Origin: Dermatophagoides farinae
Taxonomy: Eukaryota; Arthropoda; Arachnida; Sarcoptiformes; Pyroglyphidae
DNA length: 64,000 nt
Assembly: GCF_024713945.1 (NCBI RefSeq)
Contig: NC_134678.1
Span: 1,240,001 to 1,304,000, forward strand
Direction: 5' to 3'
Shown: positions 11,493-23,576 of the stretch, piece by piece
Numbering within the stretch: position 1 is the stretch's first letter
Layout: each line of letters starts with the position of its first letter
Position numbers and translations under genes: made by a program
Notes under the pieces: generated by a model
Database searches by the model: none
The model's input: only the letters and a program-made list of their open reading frames with translations
What the model was told of the DNA's origin: nothing

Positions 11493-14016
11493 ATGCGTTT
11501 CCAAACGTTTTTCATTCTAGCATCAATTATTTTCTATTCATCATGTAAGATTGGCGAAGCAAATCTTTGGTAAGTGTATACCACCACCACCACACTATGT
11601 CGTTTGAATTTTATTTTTTTTCTTCTTTTGAATAAAAGAAAAAAACACACAAAGTCCGTTTCATTCATCCATTTGAATACTCATAAATATTCTTACCACA
11701 TTAGTTTGTGTGTGTGTGTGTCTGTGGTGTGATTAGTGATAATTGATGATGATTTTTGTGCATGTGTGTGTGTGTGTGTGTGATTAACATAAAAAAAAGA
11801 TTTTATGCTAATTCCATGTTCATATTTGATATTTATCCGGTTTGAAAATCGTAAATCGTCATCATTGATTCATAACTTTCCATAAGTGGTCAAATGGTTT
11901 TTTGTGTGTTTCATTCAGATATAAAACCAAGAAGAAAAACCAAAAATTTCGTCTTTCTCTCTTCAAGTTTGATATAAATAATGGCCGGAAATGAACAATG
12001 GAAAAAAAATTGAGATCAATGTTTCAAGAACAACAACTAAAAACGAATTAAAAAAAGAATGAATGAGAGAGAGAGATAGAGATATTAAGGTCGTTTATTT
12101 GTTACTTATCTAGAAAAAATCCTTAGTAATCGTTTTTTGTATCCACCCCCACGTTTTCGTTTACAACTTGGGTTTCGACCAATTTTTTTTTCAATTTTCA
12201 TTATTTACTTAGTGTTCTATCGAGATAGCTTGCTATATAGTCGATCATGGATTCATTTTTACCTGTCTGATGTGTGTATGTTGGTTGACACTTGAACTTC
12301 CAATGAGAAAAAAAATACCATTCAAAATGTCATCGTTGGATCGAATGTGATATTTCTACTTCTCACCGCAATTGGTGTTGTCGTTGTTGCTATTTTAACA
12401 TGATCATCGACAGATGTGTGTACCGGGGCTTGATCGAACACAATAAACAACAGCAACCTACGGCAAATTGCGGCTTTTTTTTTTTTTGCTCGTTGATAAC
12501 ATGATTATCGAACAACGAACGATCGATTAATATTTTACTTGATGATGGCGGTAAATTTTGACAAACAGTAGTTACCGTTAATGTGTTTTTTTTTTATTTG
12601 TGTGTTTGGTTATTGTCTGTTATTGTTATTGAAACATTCAAAAAAAAACAAGGAAATGCATCACGAACGGAAGAATAATAAACAATCAAAAATCACTCTT
12701 TTTTTCCAATTGAATAAACAAATCCAGTGATTGTACCTATATACATTAATCAATCAATCAATTAATGGTTGTTTGTTTGTTTTTTTTTTCATTGTTTGCA
12801 TTAATAAAAAAAATTCTCCATATCCTAAATAGGTTTCTTAGCCGTTTATTGATTGTCGATCCAAATCGAATATGTAGCAAAGTAAATAGGTTACGTTCAA
12901 GACAGGTTTACATATGTAAACGTGAACCAACAATCATATCACAAATCATTAATGGTTCAATTGAATCTGTACGTGAATGTCACTATCAGTTTGCTGATCG
13001 TAAATGGAATTGTCCAACGAAAAATAAACGATCAATGAGAAAATTACTTGGTAAAGGTATGTTGTTGTTAATGTTAATTTTTTTATTAATCAAATCGAAT
13101 GATTTGATTGATTTATCAATAAATAATGTGTAATGTTTTTTTTTTACTGCAGATACAAGAGAAACTGGATTTGTTCATGCCATGACATCGGCGGCTATTG
13201 TTCATAAAATTGCTACCGGTTGTGCACAAGGTACCATTATGGATTGTTATTGTGATGTAAAAGCCAAACCATATAGAACTTTACATCCAAATTGTAAGTT
13301 TACATTAATCCATTATCATGTATATTAACAATGGTGCTAATTTTTTGTTTTTTCACAAAGTTTTATTTGCAGAAAATTACTGCAATAATTATATAAGCTA
13401 TGCTTATCGTAAATCAAAAGAATTTTTGGATGAAAATCTATGGAAACGTGGTAATGATTTTAAGAATCAAATTCTATTACACAATTACGAAGCAGGACGC
13501 TTGGTAAGTTTAAATTTAAAAAAAAGAACAATATTTTTATTTAATAATTGATCTATGAAATAATAATAGTCTGTTAAAAATTATCTGGAACATAAATGTA
13601 AATGTCATGGTATGAGTGGTTCGTGTACAACAAAAACCTGTTGGAGACAATTACCGAATCTAAGAAGTGTATCCAATCGACTTAAATATAAATTTGATCT
13701 CGCCGTACAAGTGATATCGGATAATACGGGCAAACGTTTCCTACCAGAAGATCATCATTCTCGTTGGCCTAATCCCGAAGATATTGTTTATTCAGAGAGT
13801 TCACCAAATTTCTGTAATGTTGATCGTCAAACCGGTTCATTAGGTACACGTGGCCGTGAATGTACAAATAGTACCGGAACCGGTGGTTGCGATATGTTAT
13901 GTTGTGGCCGTGGTTTTCGTACCATAATGAAACAGGAAAATTGCCGTTGCAAATTCAATTGGTGTTGTCATGTTGTTTGTGAAACATGTCGTCGTCCGAT
14001 ACAGGTTTGTCTTTGA
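11493..14016 (+). CDS. Wnt6: Wnt6 ligand, complete (5 exons)
   Basis: Secreted Wnt ligand. Exons 11493-11569, 12833-13056, 13153-13293, 13361-13503 and 13570-14016 join in frame to 343 residues. Exon 1 encodes a signal peptide (MRFQTFFILASIIFYSS) ending in ANLW, and exon 2 continues with IVDPNRICSKVNRLRSRQ, the Wnt6-type start. Then come [47 protein letters not shown] (acylation serine), SPNFCNVDRQTGSLGTRGREC, MLCCGRGF and ENCRCKFNWCC, ending in the usual Cys-Leu. The GSLGTRGREC and EENC-like pattern supports Wnt6 over other classes. The exon 4 acceptor is taken as cacaaag before 13361: the stronger-looking tttgcag at 13371-13372 would create a TAA at the junction. The family WGGC motif is degenerate here (ENYC). 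Confidence 0.93.
11570..12832 (+). other. Wnt6 intron 1 (1.3 kb)
   Basis: Phase-2 intron separating the signal-peptide exon from the rest of Wnt6; donor gtaagt, acceptor aaatag. It contains (TG)n tracts near 11705-11722 and 11765-11782 and no visible exon. Confidence 0.75.
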
Positions 14017-14197
14017 GCAAAAAAAAAAAAAAAAAAACAACAACAACAACGAAATAAAAAAACGCACAAAAAGTTTTTTTTTATTACAATTTTCAATCTC
14101 TCGACAATTCAACAAATGATTTGCATCAATATGCATTTTTTTCCCCACTTGCAATTTGTCACAATTATTTATTCGTTATCTCTAATATCTGTTGTAA

Positions 14198-14203
14198 ATA
14201 AAT
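14198..14203 (+). terminator. Possible Wnt6 polyadenylation signal AATAAA
   Basis: AATAAA 182 bases after the Wnt6 stop, with a second AATAAA at 14250-14255. Both precede the URB1-like start at 14448, so Wnt6 transcription probably ends between them and that gene. Confidence 0.45.
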
Positions 14204-14447
14204 TTTTTCCACAATTTTTTTTGTCATTTGATAATACTTATTTTGTACAAATAAAAAAAAAATAAATTCATTTGCACGAATTGATTCCATTCATTGAATT
14301 CGAAAAATTTTCTACAAATTCAAAATGCTATTTATACCTATCCAGCCCACTGCCATTGAAATAGTCGTCACACTCTCACGTGTTTTCAATGTTTGTCGAA
14401 ATTTTGAATTTTGAATTTTATTTTTCGTTCTATTTGTTGATAATAAA

Positions 14448-16296
14448 ATGGCTGAATTAATTGATTGGACAGATAATGAAGACATTGTGCGATTGGCGAC
14501 AGAAAATTCTGAAATTTTAAATGAACATCTTAAAAAATTTCTAAAAAATCTTTTCCCAAAACAAAACAACAATGTGCCAACAAATGAAGAAATTCTGAAA
14601 AGTTTAAATCAATTTCATACATTGATTGAACAAATATCCGATCGAAAAGAATGCTATGAATTTCTTGATTATACACTTGATTTGATTGCTGGCCATTCGG
14701 TTGTTCGCGACATATTTTTACAATCTTCATGTGGTGCCATTCGTTACAAATTGATACAATTATTCTATTCACTTTGTGTCATTCGAATTGATCATTGTAA
14801 AGTGATTGAAAACATTGTTGATTTCATTCTCAGCTCATATCATGCTACACTTTCATTGGAAGGTAAAATGAATTCAATTTATTTTAAGTTACATTTCAAA
14901 TATATAGACATTTTATTTTCGTTTCATTTCAGATCAAACTTTGATTCAATTATTGTATGTTTTGGAATCAAATGGTTTTAATATGCAAAAATATCATCCA
15001 TTTATTTGGGGCGAGTCGGGTGCACAGTTTTATGCTGCTAAACATTCACAAAAACTACCATTTCTACGTTCACCAAACATTGATGAAATATTCCAGAATT
15101 TCAATGGTCGCTATTTTACAAATTCAATATCTTGCTTTCCGATAGACGTGGCCATTGATGATGAAACAGTACCGATTCTTGAAGGAATAGAATACAGTGA
15201 TCGATATGATCCTCGTTTCATATTGCCAATGTTTTATCATTTTCTTTCAGTTCAATCGATAGTCAAATATCATAAATTTATCACTTACGGTTGTCTTGCC
15301 TATACAATATCGGCATTGTCAAGCTATTGTATACGAATACGTAATATTGCCTATCGAATATTGGCACGTTTCCATCATCATTTGAATTGTGCCAAATATC
15401 CTGAAGATCGACAATTATGGATTGGATTAATTGATTTTATTCGAAGCGGAATGATTGAAGAAAATCAACGTATTGAATGTAGCCATACTGTAATGTTTGC
15501 TCGTATCATTGAAATATTATTGAATCCAACATGTCTTTTATTTCCTACAATTCGTAATTTTCTAATTCATTCACAATCAAAACCAATGAATTATCGATCA
15601 ATACCATTTAGTTTGTATACGGCTTGTATATCCAATATGGATGGAACTAATCCTATATCATACATGTTACATCAAAAATTCATAATCAATTGGATGATTC
15701 ATTCATTACGGACAGATTGTGATGTTCGTATGTGGCACAAAAGACAAACCATCACCGATATGTTAACCTATTACAATTCACCATTATGTCCTATCGATAA
15801 TAGGCCATTAATAATGCGATTATTACAAACTATAGCCAAATTAGTTGAAGGAATTAAAATTCTATGTCAAGAATGTGCCATTTTTGCATGGATCAATCAT
15901 CAATTGATAATAGAACCACATTATGGTTCATCATCAACATCATCATTGAATAAGGATGCATTGTATAGATTACTAATTAATATTTGGCATACAGCATATA
16001 TGGAATATCGTCGCCAAAATAAACAACAACAAGAAAAGCCAGACCAATATCATCATCATCACATATTTTATGAATCATTTTGTTTCGAATTAATAATGAT
16101 GATGAGTAAAATTATTTATAAAGTAAATGATCCCGAACGTATTGATACATTTGTGAATATTTGTCATAAATCATTGAAACATTTACCATCCAATTGTAAA
16201 CAACAACAACAACAACGACAAAAACTCATCAAAACAATTGTTTGTTGTAATTTACCCATTAATCTTGAAACATTATTGGCAGCGAAAAAACAATGA
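14448..16296 (+). CDS. URB1-like nucleolar protein, C-terminal portion only (2 exons)
   Basis: Exons 14448-14862 and 14933-16296 give 592 residues. The second half matches the C-terminal region of URB1/Npa1, a large nucleolar pre-60S assembly factor. Visible landmarks are YHPFIWGESGAQFYA, SDRYDPRFILPMFYHFLS, the ALSSYCIRIRNIAYRILARF segment, YPEDRQLWIGLIDFIRSG and a CRxxxHxxL-type SPLCPIDNRPLIMRLLQ block near residue 430. Human URB1 is above 2000 residues, so roughly the N-terminal two thirds (the helical-repeat part) is absent. The start codon is preceded by Wnt6 3' sequence and no upstream exon was seen within the 430-base gap. It could be a genuinely short paralogue, the second half of a split gene, or a partial model. 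The spacer sequence and the tail are Gln/His-rich. Confidence 0.78.
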
Positions 16297-16775
16297 AACA
16301 AAAAAAAATTAATGTAAGCCTCTTTTTTTGCAATTCATTTCTTATTTCTTATATATTATTATAATATTTAAAAATGTAAAAAAAAAAGATTCCAAATAAA
16401 AATTGTTGATGATTTACAACGAACAAACGAGAAAAAGAAAATTAAAAATTTGACTGATTTTTTTTTTTGGTCAATTTTTTTCCATTTGTTTGTTTTAAGA
16501 AATTATTACCCTGTTCATGTGGCTTTGATTGAAATTGTATAATCAATGTCATTTTGGTGTTATCTTTGTTTGTTTGTTTTGCGAGAGTTGATGTGAATCA
16601 CATTCCATTTGTTTGTTTGTTTACCTGTTTTATGTATATATGTAGGAAAGAATATTCCTGAATTTGTACAAATTTGTTTTTTGATATTTACAAATGAATT
16701 TCAATTTTGAATAATGATCTGAGTATGTCGATAGGATATGTGTTGTTTGTATTTTAAAATGTTTGGCTCATCATC
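16297..16775. other. Convergent 3' interval
   Basis: The interval between the stop codons of the URB1-like gene (+) and the Frizzled gene (-) must hold both 3' UTRs. It is AT-rich, with no reading frame of interest. Confidence 0.6.
16395..16400 (+). terminator. Possible polyadenylation signal of the URB1-like gene
   Basis: AATAAA about 100 bases after the stop codon. Confidence 0.5.
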
Positions 16776-19700
16776 TTAAACATGTGATAATGGATGTTTA
16801 CTATTGGAATTGGTTGTACCATTTATTGAACCAATCATATGTGTAAATTGTGAACCGGTTAATGATCCACTACAGCCGCCGCCGCCACCGCCACCACCAC
16901 CATGATGATGTTTATGATGACCATTATTAACCATGGCAGCCATCAATGATGGTGGTGGTGGTGGCAAAGGTGGTGGAATCGATGGTGGTCTTGGTGCTAA
17001 TATTAACGATGCTTGTCTAGATTGCATATCATGTTGTTGATGGACATGTTGATGTAATTGATTATGATGATTATGAAGATGATGATGATGATGTGGTGTT
17101 GTCGGTTGACTAATCGTAGTTGTTGTTGTTGTTGGTCCAAGATTTACTGTTTGTGTTTTCATTGGCAATGATGATCCACCAACACCATTTATGGCTGATA
17201 ATCCGGTTATACCTCGTCCATAATAGTTACCCATATTTGGTAATAATTGACTAGCACCAGAAGAACGTGAGGAATTCGGTGAACCAAATGGTCCTGAACA
17301 ACAAACAATTTTTGAATAAATTCGCATCCATGATTCCAACGTTTTACCAGACCATATCCAAAAACTTGATGTAATACCAATGATTAGACTCATTATATAT
17401 TTCAATATAATGATACTGAATTGTGGTGTATATTGATTATCATTTTGGTTATCATTATTACTACTACTACTAGTACATAGACAAGTGATCGATTTTTCCC
17501 ATAATGGTCGATAAATATATTCATAAATGTGGCAGGCTACAACCACAACTTCAGGTACGATATATAAAAATGATGATAAACCAATACGAATCATAAGTTT
17601 TTCCAATTTATCTGTTTTAACACGAATTGTATGCTGTGTTTGACGAATTGCACGTCGAATTCGAAATAATGCAACAAAACCGGTAAATAAGAATAGTATG
17701 CCAATAGCAATGCATACACATAATGGTGTAATGACAAATATTAATAGATTGGCTCGACTTTGATTACCGACGGTACAAACGCCCATAAATGGATCACCAT
17801 CAATAGAACCTAAACATAATATTGTCACTGATTGAGCTGTTGGTAGTAACCATGCTAGAAGATGAAAATATTGAGCATAACTAGTGATTGCTTCACTACT
17901 CCATTTAAGACCGGCAGCCAAAAACCAGGTTAATGTCAATATAAGCCACCAATATGCTGATGCCATACCGAAAAAATATAGCAATATAAAACTTAATATA
18001 CATGATGCTGGTGTTGGTCCGGTACGTTGATAACGAATGAATGGTCCATCACAAGCGATAGCATTATGACCCAAACGAATACGTAATAAATAACCACCGG
18101 CAATAAAAATATAACAAGCAGCAAGAAAAATGATGGCACGTTCTGGATAACGAAAACGTTCAGTATCGGTTAACGATGTGAATACAGTCAACAAACAAGT
18201 AATGGCACAAATAGCAGCTGTAATACCGATCCAAAAGAATGCCGTTTCTTGTTCATTTTCATTAAAATGATATGCACCTTTACAGGATAATGCACACATT
18301 GGTGCCAATCCAGATGCTGTTTCAATTTTTGAATAATTAAAATGATGTATCGATTGTTGTTGTTGTTGATATGAATGATAATGATTATGATGTGGATGAT
18401 GTGGATGTTCATTACCGCCATTATTAATATATGTTCCATCATCAAATGTTTGGCTACCTTTTAAACGTATAAAATATGGCATACGACAATCACATCGACA
18501 ATTATTATTTGATAATTCACTATTAATCGATGTTTTCATTTCACGATTTAATGATGATAATTTATTATTATCACCATTATTATCATCATAAGTATCAAAT
18601 ATCATGACATTATTGTTATTATCCATTGGTGCAGGTGATGGAGGATAATGTGTTGACGGTGGTGGTGGTGGTTGTTGTTGTTGATGATGATTTTTATTTC
18701 CATTATTATTATTGCCTGAATTATTTCTTGATTTAGCTTTGTTGTTCGATGGCTGTTGATGATTATTATTATTATTATGATTATGAGCTTTATTATTATG
18801 ATGATGATGATTGAGTTTATCTTCATTAATTTTAACTTCATTATTATTATTGGATAATGGTGAATTGCCATTATTATTATTCATATGTTGATTATCCATT
18901 TCAATACCAGCACCTAGCAAAATGAGAAAAAAAAATTTTAGTACCATCGGATACAACTTATATATGCTTACGCCAACCTTTTTTAGGATCCATACAAATT
19001 TGATGACCATCACCATAAACTGGTAATTCAGAACAATTCATTTTATCTGGCCATGGAAAACCATATTGTATCATGATTGGTTTACATCCTTTTTTCTACA
19101 ATAATCAAATATTAAAAAAAAACATTGACCAATTTCAAAAACACAAAACTTACCGCACGTTCACAGACCGATTTACATGATGGTATATGGCCAGGATATT
19201 CTTCAATACAAATAGGTGCATACATTGAACATAGAAAGAATTTTAAATCATCCGAACAATTGATCTCGACCAGTGGCCAGAATTGGTGCACTAAAGAAAA
19301 AAATTGTGTTAATATATACAATAACATTAAAATTATATATAGACCAGAATTCAAATTTGTGAAAAAAAATTGAACAATTTTCTTCGATCATCACCATCAT
19401 CATCAATATGAATATGTGAATCGAATACATTTTTTTCTCTATACGGTAAATCATAAATTGCTTCAGTTTTCTTGTGAGAAAAAAAAATCGATTTACCAAA
19501 AAAAAGATCAATAAATGGTACAAAGTGTAAAACGGTAGTGGGCCAGAATATTCTGCTCATTATACATTGACTTTTGAGATGGTGAAAATAAAAATGGGCA
19601 TCATTATTCAAATTTTTTTTTGCCATTCGTTCCATTTTCTCCAGGAAAAAAAATAAATAAATAAATCGTGCCTTGATCGTTAAATTTACGGAGAAAAAAA

Positions 19701-21429
19701 AATTTCTTGTTCAAACAACACCAGCACAATTGTTTAGTTGTGAATATTCTCATTTTTTTCTACTTTTGGAAATTTTTCATTTTGGTTTCACTGCAGCAGC
19801 AAAAGCAGCAACAGCAACAACAAAAAAAAATTTGAAACGACGACAATTTGGTCCAAGAAACATTGAAATGTTTTTTTTTCGGACAATATACTTATTTTGC
19901 AAAAACATCTGGTGTGAAAAATGCAAAACACATACTGTATCTACTATACACATAATCGCTATAATAGCCAGAACACAACTAGATGATTAATAATCGAACA
20001 CACAAACATACAACAAAATTTAACTTGGCTTTTGTCTTTGAGAAATACCAACAAAAAAAACAAAAACAAAAAAAAGTGAAAGAAAAGAGTTTCTGGCTAA
20101 AACGTCAAACAAATTCAATGTCCAGTTTGGTTATATAACACCAAAATAGATGGATCGATAACAACAACAACAACAACAACAACAAAAAACTGTTTTGTGC
20201 TATTAATCAACCGTATATGTGGACTTGAATTAAAGTTTTTTTTTCTATTTGTTTCGAATGAAAATTGTTTCTTCATTCGTCCAGTCCAGTAGAAGTTGAC
20301 CATCACTCTTTCTTTGGATATTTCGCTCGATAATGATTTTTTTTTTGGTGGATTCGGTTGAATAAAATTTAAATTTTATTCAAAACCCAATGAATAAATT
20401 TTCCAAATTCTATCCAAAATGTCATTACACTCTGTCATTTCTGGTGGTGATTGATTCTCGGGCCCATAAAGATATCATCATCTTTCATTTGATTGGTTCA
20501 TACCGTTTGTTTGATTGTTTGTTTGTTTGACAGATGGATCGATTCTCATTTTGAATGATGAAAAACTCAATTTTTGCTTGTTTACTACTTCATATATTGT
20601 TTTTAAATTATCACTAAACACGCGAACCACATTATTACATTTCATTGACAATTGATGGCTATAATAAATTATTATTATGATTATTGCTCGTCACTTGACA
20701 ATTTATTTATTTGACAATTCAAGAAATTGCCGCATAACCATTATTCGTGAATATATATCGGATTTACCCGTATATTGTTGACGGTAATAGATTCGTCGAA
20801 ATTGAAATTATAATCTAGATTGACAAAAAAGAAAACTACCTTAGTCATACACACACACACACAACACAACAAAACAAGACAGGAACCTAACGGAAACAAG
20901 ACTCATCCATCATTCAAAAAAAAAAAAAAAAATTCAGTTCTGTTGATGAGAATGATGATTGATGATGATTCATTCATCAGAGGAGTGTAACGAACCCGAA
21001 ATTGTTAGGAATTATGTACAATATGGACTAGGCCCAATTTTTTTTGTCTTGATTGTTCACCATTCGATTTGATTGTGTTTTATTTTAGATATATTGATTT
21101 AAATAAAAATGATAGCGAAACTTACCTTCCAATCCTGCTTCTTCTTGTGTTTCCATTTCAAGTAGATTTGGCATCGATGTATAATTATAACCAATATCCA
21201 TACACATTGGTATGGTTATTTTTTCACAACGTTGTTCACCATTATCAATGATTGATCCTGGTGAATTGGATCCTGCTGCGGATGATGATGATGATGATGA
21301 TAAAACAGCTGTTGATGATGCTGCCGATATCATACCGACATTCACTGTTGAAATAGATGTCGATATCGATTCGAATAACAAGAATAGAATCGATATGAAT
21401 ATTATTGTTGTCGCTGTTGATGATGACAT
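16776..21429 (-). CDS. Frizzled receptor, FZD5/8 (Drosophila Fz2) class (4 exons)
   Basis: Seven-transmembrane Wnt receptor. Reading 5' to 3' on the minus strand the exons are 21429-21126, 19290-19154, 19095-18972 and 18913-16776, joining in frame to 900 residues. Residues 1-25 form a signal peptide, followed by a Ser-rich spacer. The Cys-rich ligand-binding domain starts at Cys68 ([20 protein letters not shown], then [43 protein letters not shown]). A long linker (about 190-410) rich in Asn, His and Gln contains [10 protein letters not shown]. Transmembrane helices run from about residue 414 to 710, with [17 protein letters not shown] and [10 protein letters not shown]. The Dishevelled-binding KTLESW is at 712-717. 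The tail is His/Pro/Gly-rich and ends in Ser-His-Val, a class I PDZ-ligand form. [10 protein letters not shown], CERAKx[11 protein letters not shown] and KTLESW point to the FZD5/8 class. Intron 1 is 1.8 kb. Confidence 0.93.
19291..21125 (-). other. Frizzled intron 1
   Basis: Phase-1 intron that splits the Cys-rich domain between AGLE and VHQFW. It is AT-rich, with (AC)n near 20850-20862 and poly-A runs; no other exon was recognised. Confidence 0.75.
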
Positions 21430-23294
21430 CTTGATATGATGGTTTTTTTTTCTCTTTTTTTTTGGTTGATATGTGGTTGTGAATGTGAAAAGTGATCAAA
21501 AATATCCATAAAAAAAAAATTTAATCAATCAATCAACACCATTATTGTTTGTTTATAGGTGTCCATATATACGATTGATGATGTAACAATTTAGTAATGA
21601 TTTTTAAATTCAAGATCCAGAATCAAAATTTTCTTTTCGTTATCAAACTCGAATGTTCTGGTCTAGTCTAAAGCGTTTGGTGGTTGAAACCTGAAACAAA
21701 AAATGGTTGATTAAAAACGTGGTTGTTGTTGTCATGCATTGATTGATATACTCAATAGTCATGTTCATTTTTGATTGTTTGTGTAATGATGACACATGAG
21801 ATTATTATTATTATTGAATACAGGTAAAATAATCATAATCATAATGGCCTTGATCATATTTGTATTTTTTGGTTATTTTAAAATTCTTGTTTTTTTTCTG
21901 TGACAAATAAGCTTAAGTGTTTAAGTGTGTGTAAGCCATATATAATGATAATGGGGCATGTGGTGTGTGTGGTATGAAACATAATCATGGCCACATTAGG
22001 CTATTGGCAACAATAACAATGACAATGGTTTAGGTTGTCCATTACCATTGCTGGGCCAAATAAAAAAAAATAGGTAAAAGGAGATTTTCAAAAAGTCCAT
22101 CCAGGTGTGAGTGTGTGTGTGTGTGTGTGATTGCATGATTAAACAAATACAAATCATTTTTTTAAAAAAAAAATCATGCTTAAATAAACACCACCACCGC
22201 AACTACCACCACCACCAATCATCATCGAATGGATCAATTTGTCCATTTTTTTCCAGAGAACATGTACATCTTGATAATCATCATCATCAATTATTTGTTG
22301 TTGTCTACATTTTAGAACAAATTCAATAGACTGAACTTCCTGTTTCTCAACATTATGGCTACATTTTCATTCATTTTTTTCGAGAACCAAAAAAAAAAAA
22401 AAAAATCAAATCAATGAATTGGATCGATAATGGGCGGATAAATTGATCTGTATATACTTTTTTCAGCCCATTTCTTTGTTGTTGTTGTTGTTGTTTGGCA
22501 TTTTTATGCAATTTTTTTTGCATTCATTCATTCATTTTCAGAATCTGAACATGATGATGATAATAATAAGAGTATGAAATTTGAATAGCAAACAACAAGA
22601 AGAGAGCAAGAGAGAGAGAGAAAAAAAGTTAATTCCAGATTCATGGCTTTTGTTGTTGTTGCCTATTGTTCTTCTTCTCTGTACCATTTATTTATTCTCG
22701 AGTGTGCCGAAAATCGAGAACTAGCAGAATTTTTTTTTCGCCATTCAAAAGTTGTATGGTTTTTTTTTTGGCCAAATTTAATGATAATAATGCCATCAAC
22801 AAAAAAAAACTGAATAAATAAATAAAACCAATGTCTCGTATTGTGATTCTTTTATTCATTTTCATATTTTGTCGAATAATTTCTTTTATGTAAATGAGAT
22901 GTATGCGGCATACGCATATATATACAATGTATCGTTAAGATTGGTTTTTGTTTCTGGATATTTTTTTCGTGTTTGAAAAAAAAATAAAGTTCACTTTCTA
23001 ATGGCTTTGATTTTTATTTTTCGTTCGAAAATGAATGAATGATAACCATATATATAAATATATAGTTCAGGTGAAAACCGCCCAACTTTTTTTTTTTGAT
23101 GATACTGGTGTTGACAAACAACAACACCCACGCACACACACACACATACCGGTAACATTTATTGATTGTCCATAATGGATGTCCCTAGTGGGCAACAATT
23201 TTTTTTTGTTCCACACATTCAATGAATAAATATTTCTAGGAATCAATTTTTTTTTGTTTTTGTTTTCTGAATGATGTGAAAAAAATCACCAGAA

Positions 23295-23576
23295 ATGATT
23301 GAAAATGATGATATTTTGAATGTTTCCCTTGCGAATCATGATAATAATCGTTTTTTATCCGGTATTAACTGTGGTAGCGGTGGCGGCGGTAGTAGTAGTA
23401 ATAGTAGTAGCCATCATCATCATCAATTAGAAACATTGATATTTATTTTTGAAGAAGAAGAAGAATATTCTGAAACAAATCTAGAATCTCATTGGATGAT
23501 GATGATGATGATGAGAATTTATGATCCATTTTATGATATTTTAATTGAGCGTGTTATGAGAAGGAGTGGAAAATAG
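23295..23576 (+). CDS. Orphan 93-residue reading frame, unrecognised
   Basis: The frame opens at an ATG 3 bases after a possible acceptor (atcaccag) and runs to TAG. It encodes an acidic N-terminus (MIENDDILNVSLANHDNNR), a Gly/Ser/His low-complexity stretch, a Glu run, a Met run and a less repetitive tail, MRIYDPFYDILIERVMRRSG. The tail is the only part that looks protein-like; the rest could be translated simple repeat. It may be a terminal exon of an unidentified transcript or chance. Confidence 0.22.
   Translation: MIENDDILNVSLANHDNNRFLSGINCGSGGGGSSSNSSSHHHHQLETLIFIFEEEEEYSETNLESHWMMMMMMRIYDPFYDILIERVMRRSGK

Noticed and set aside
13373-13503. Wnt6 exon 4 starting after tttgcag
   Set aside because: Joining it to the previous exon makes a TAA at the junction. 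The acceptor before 13361 keeps the frame.
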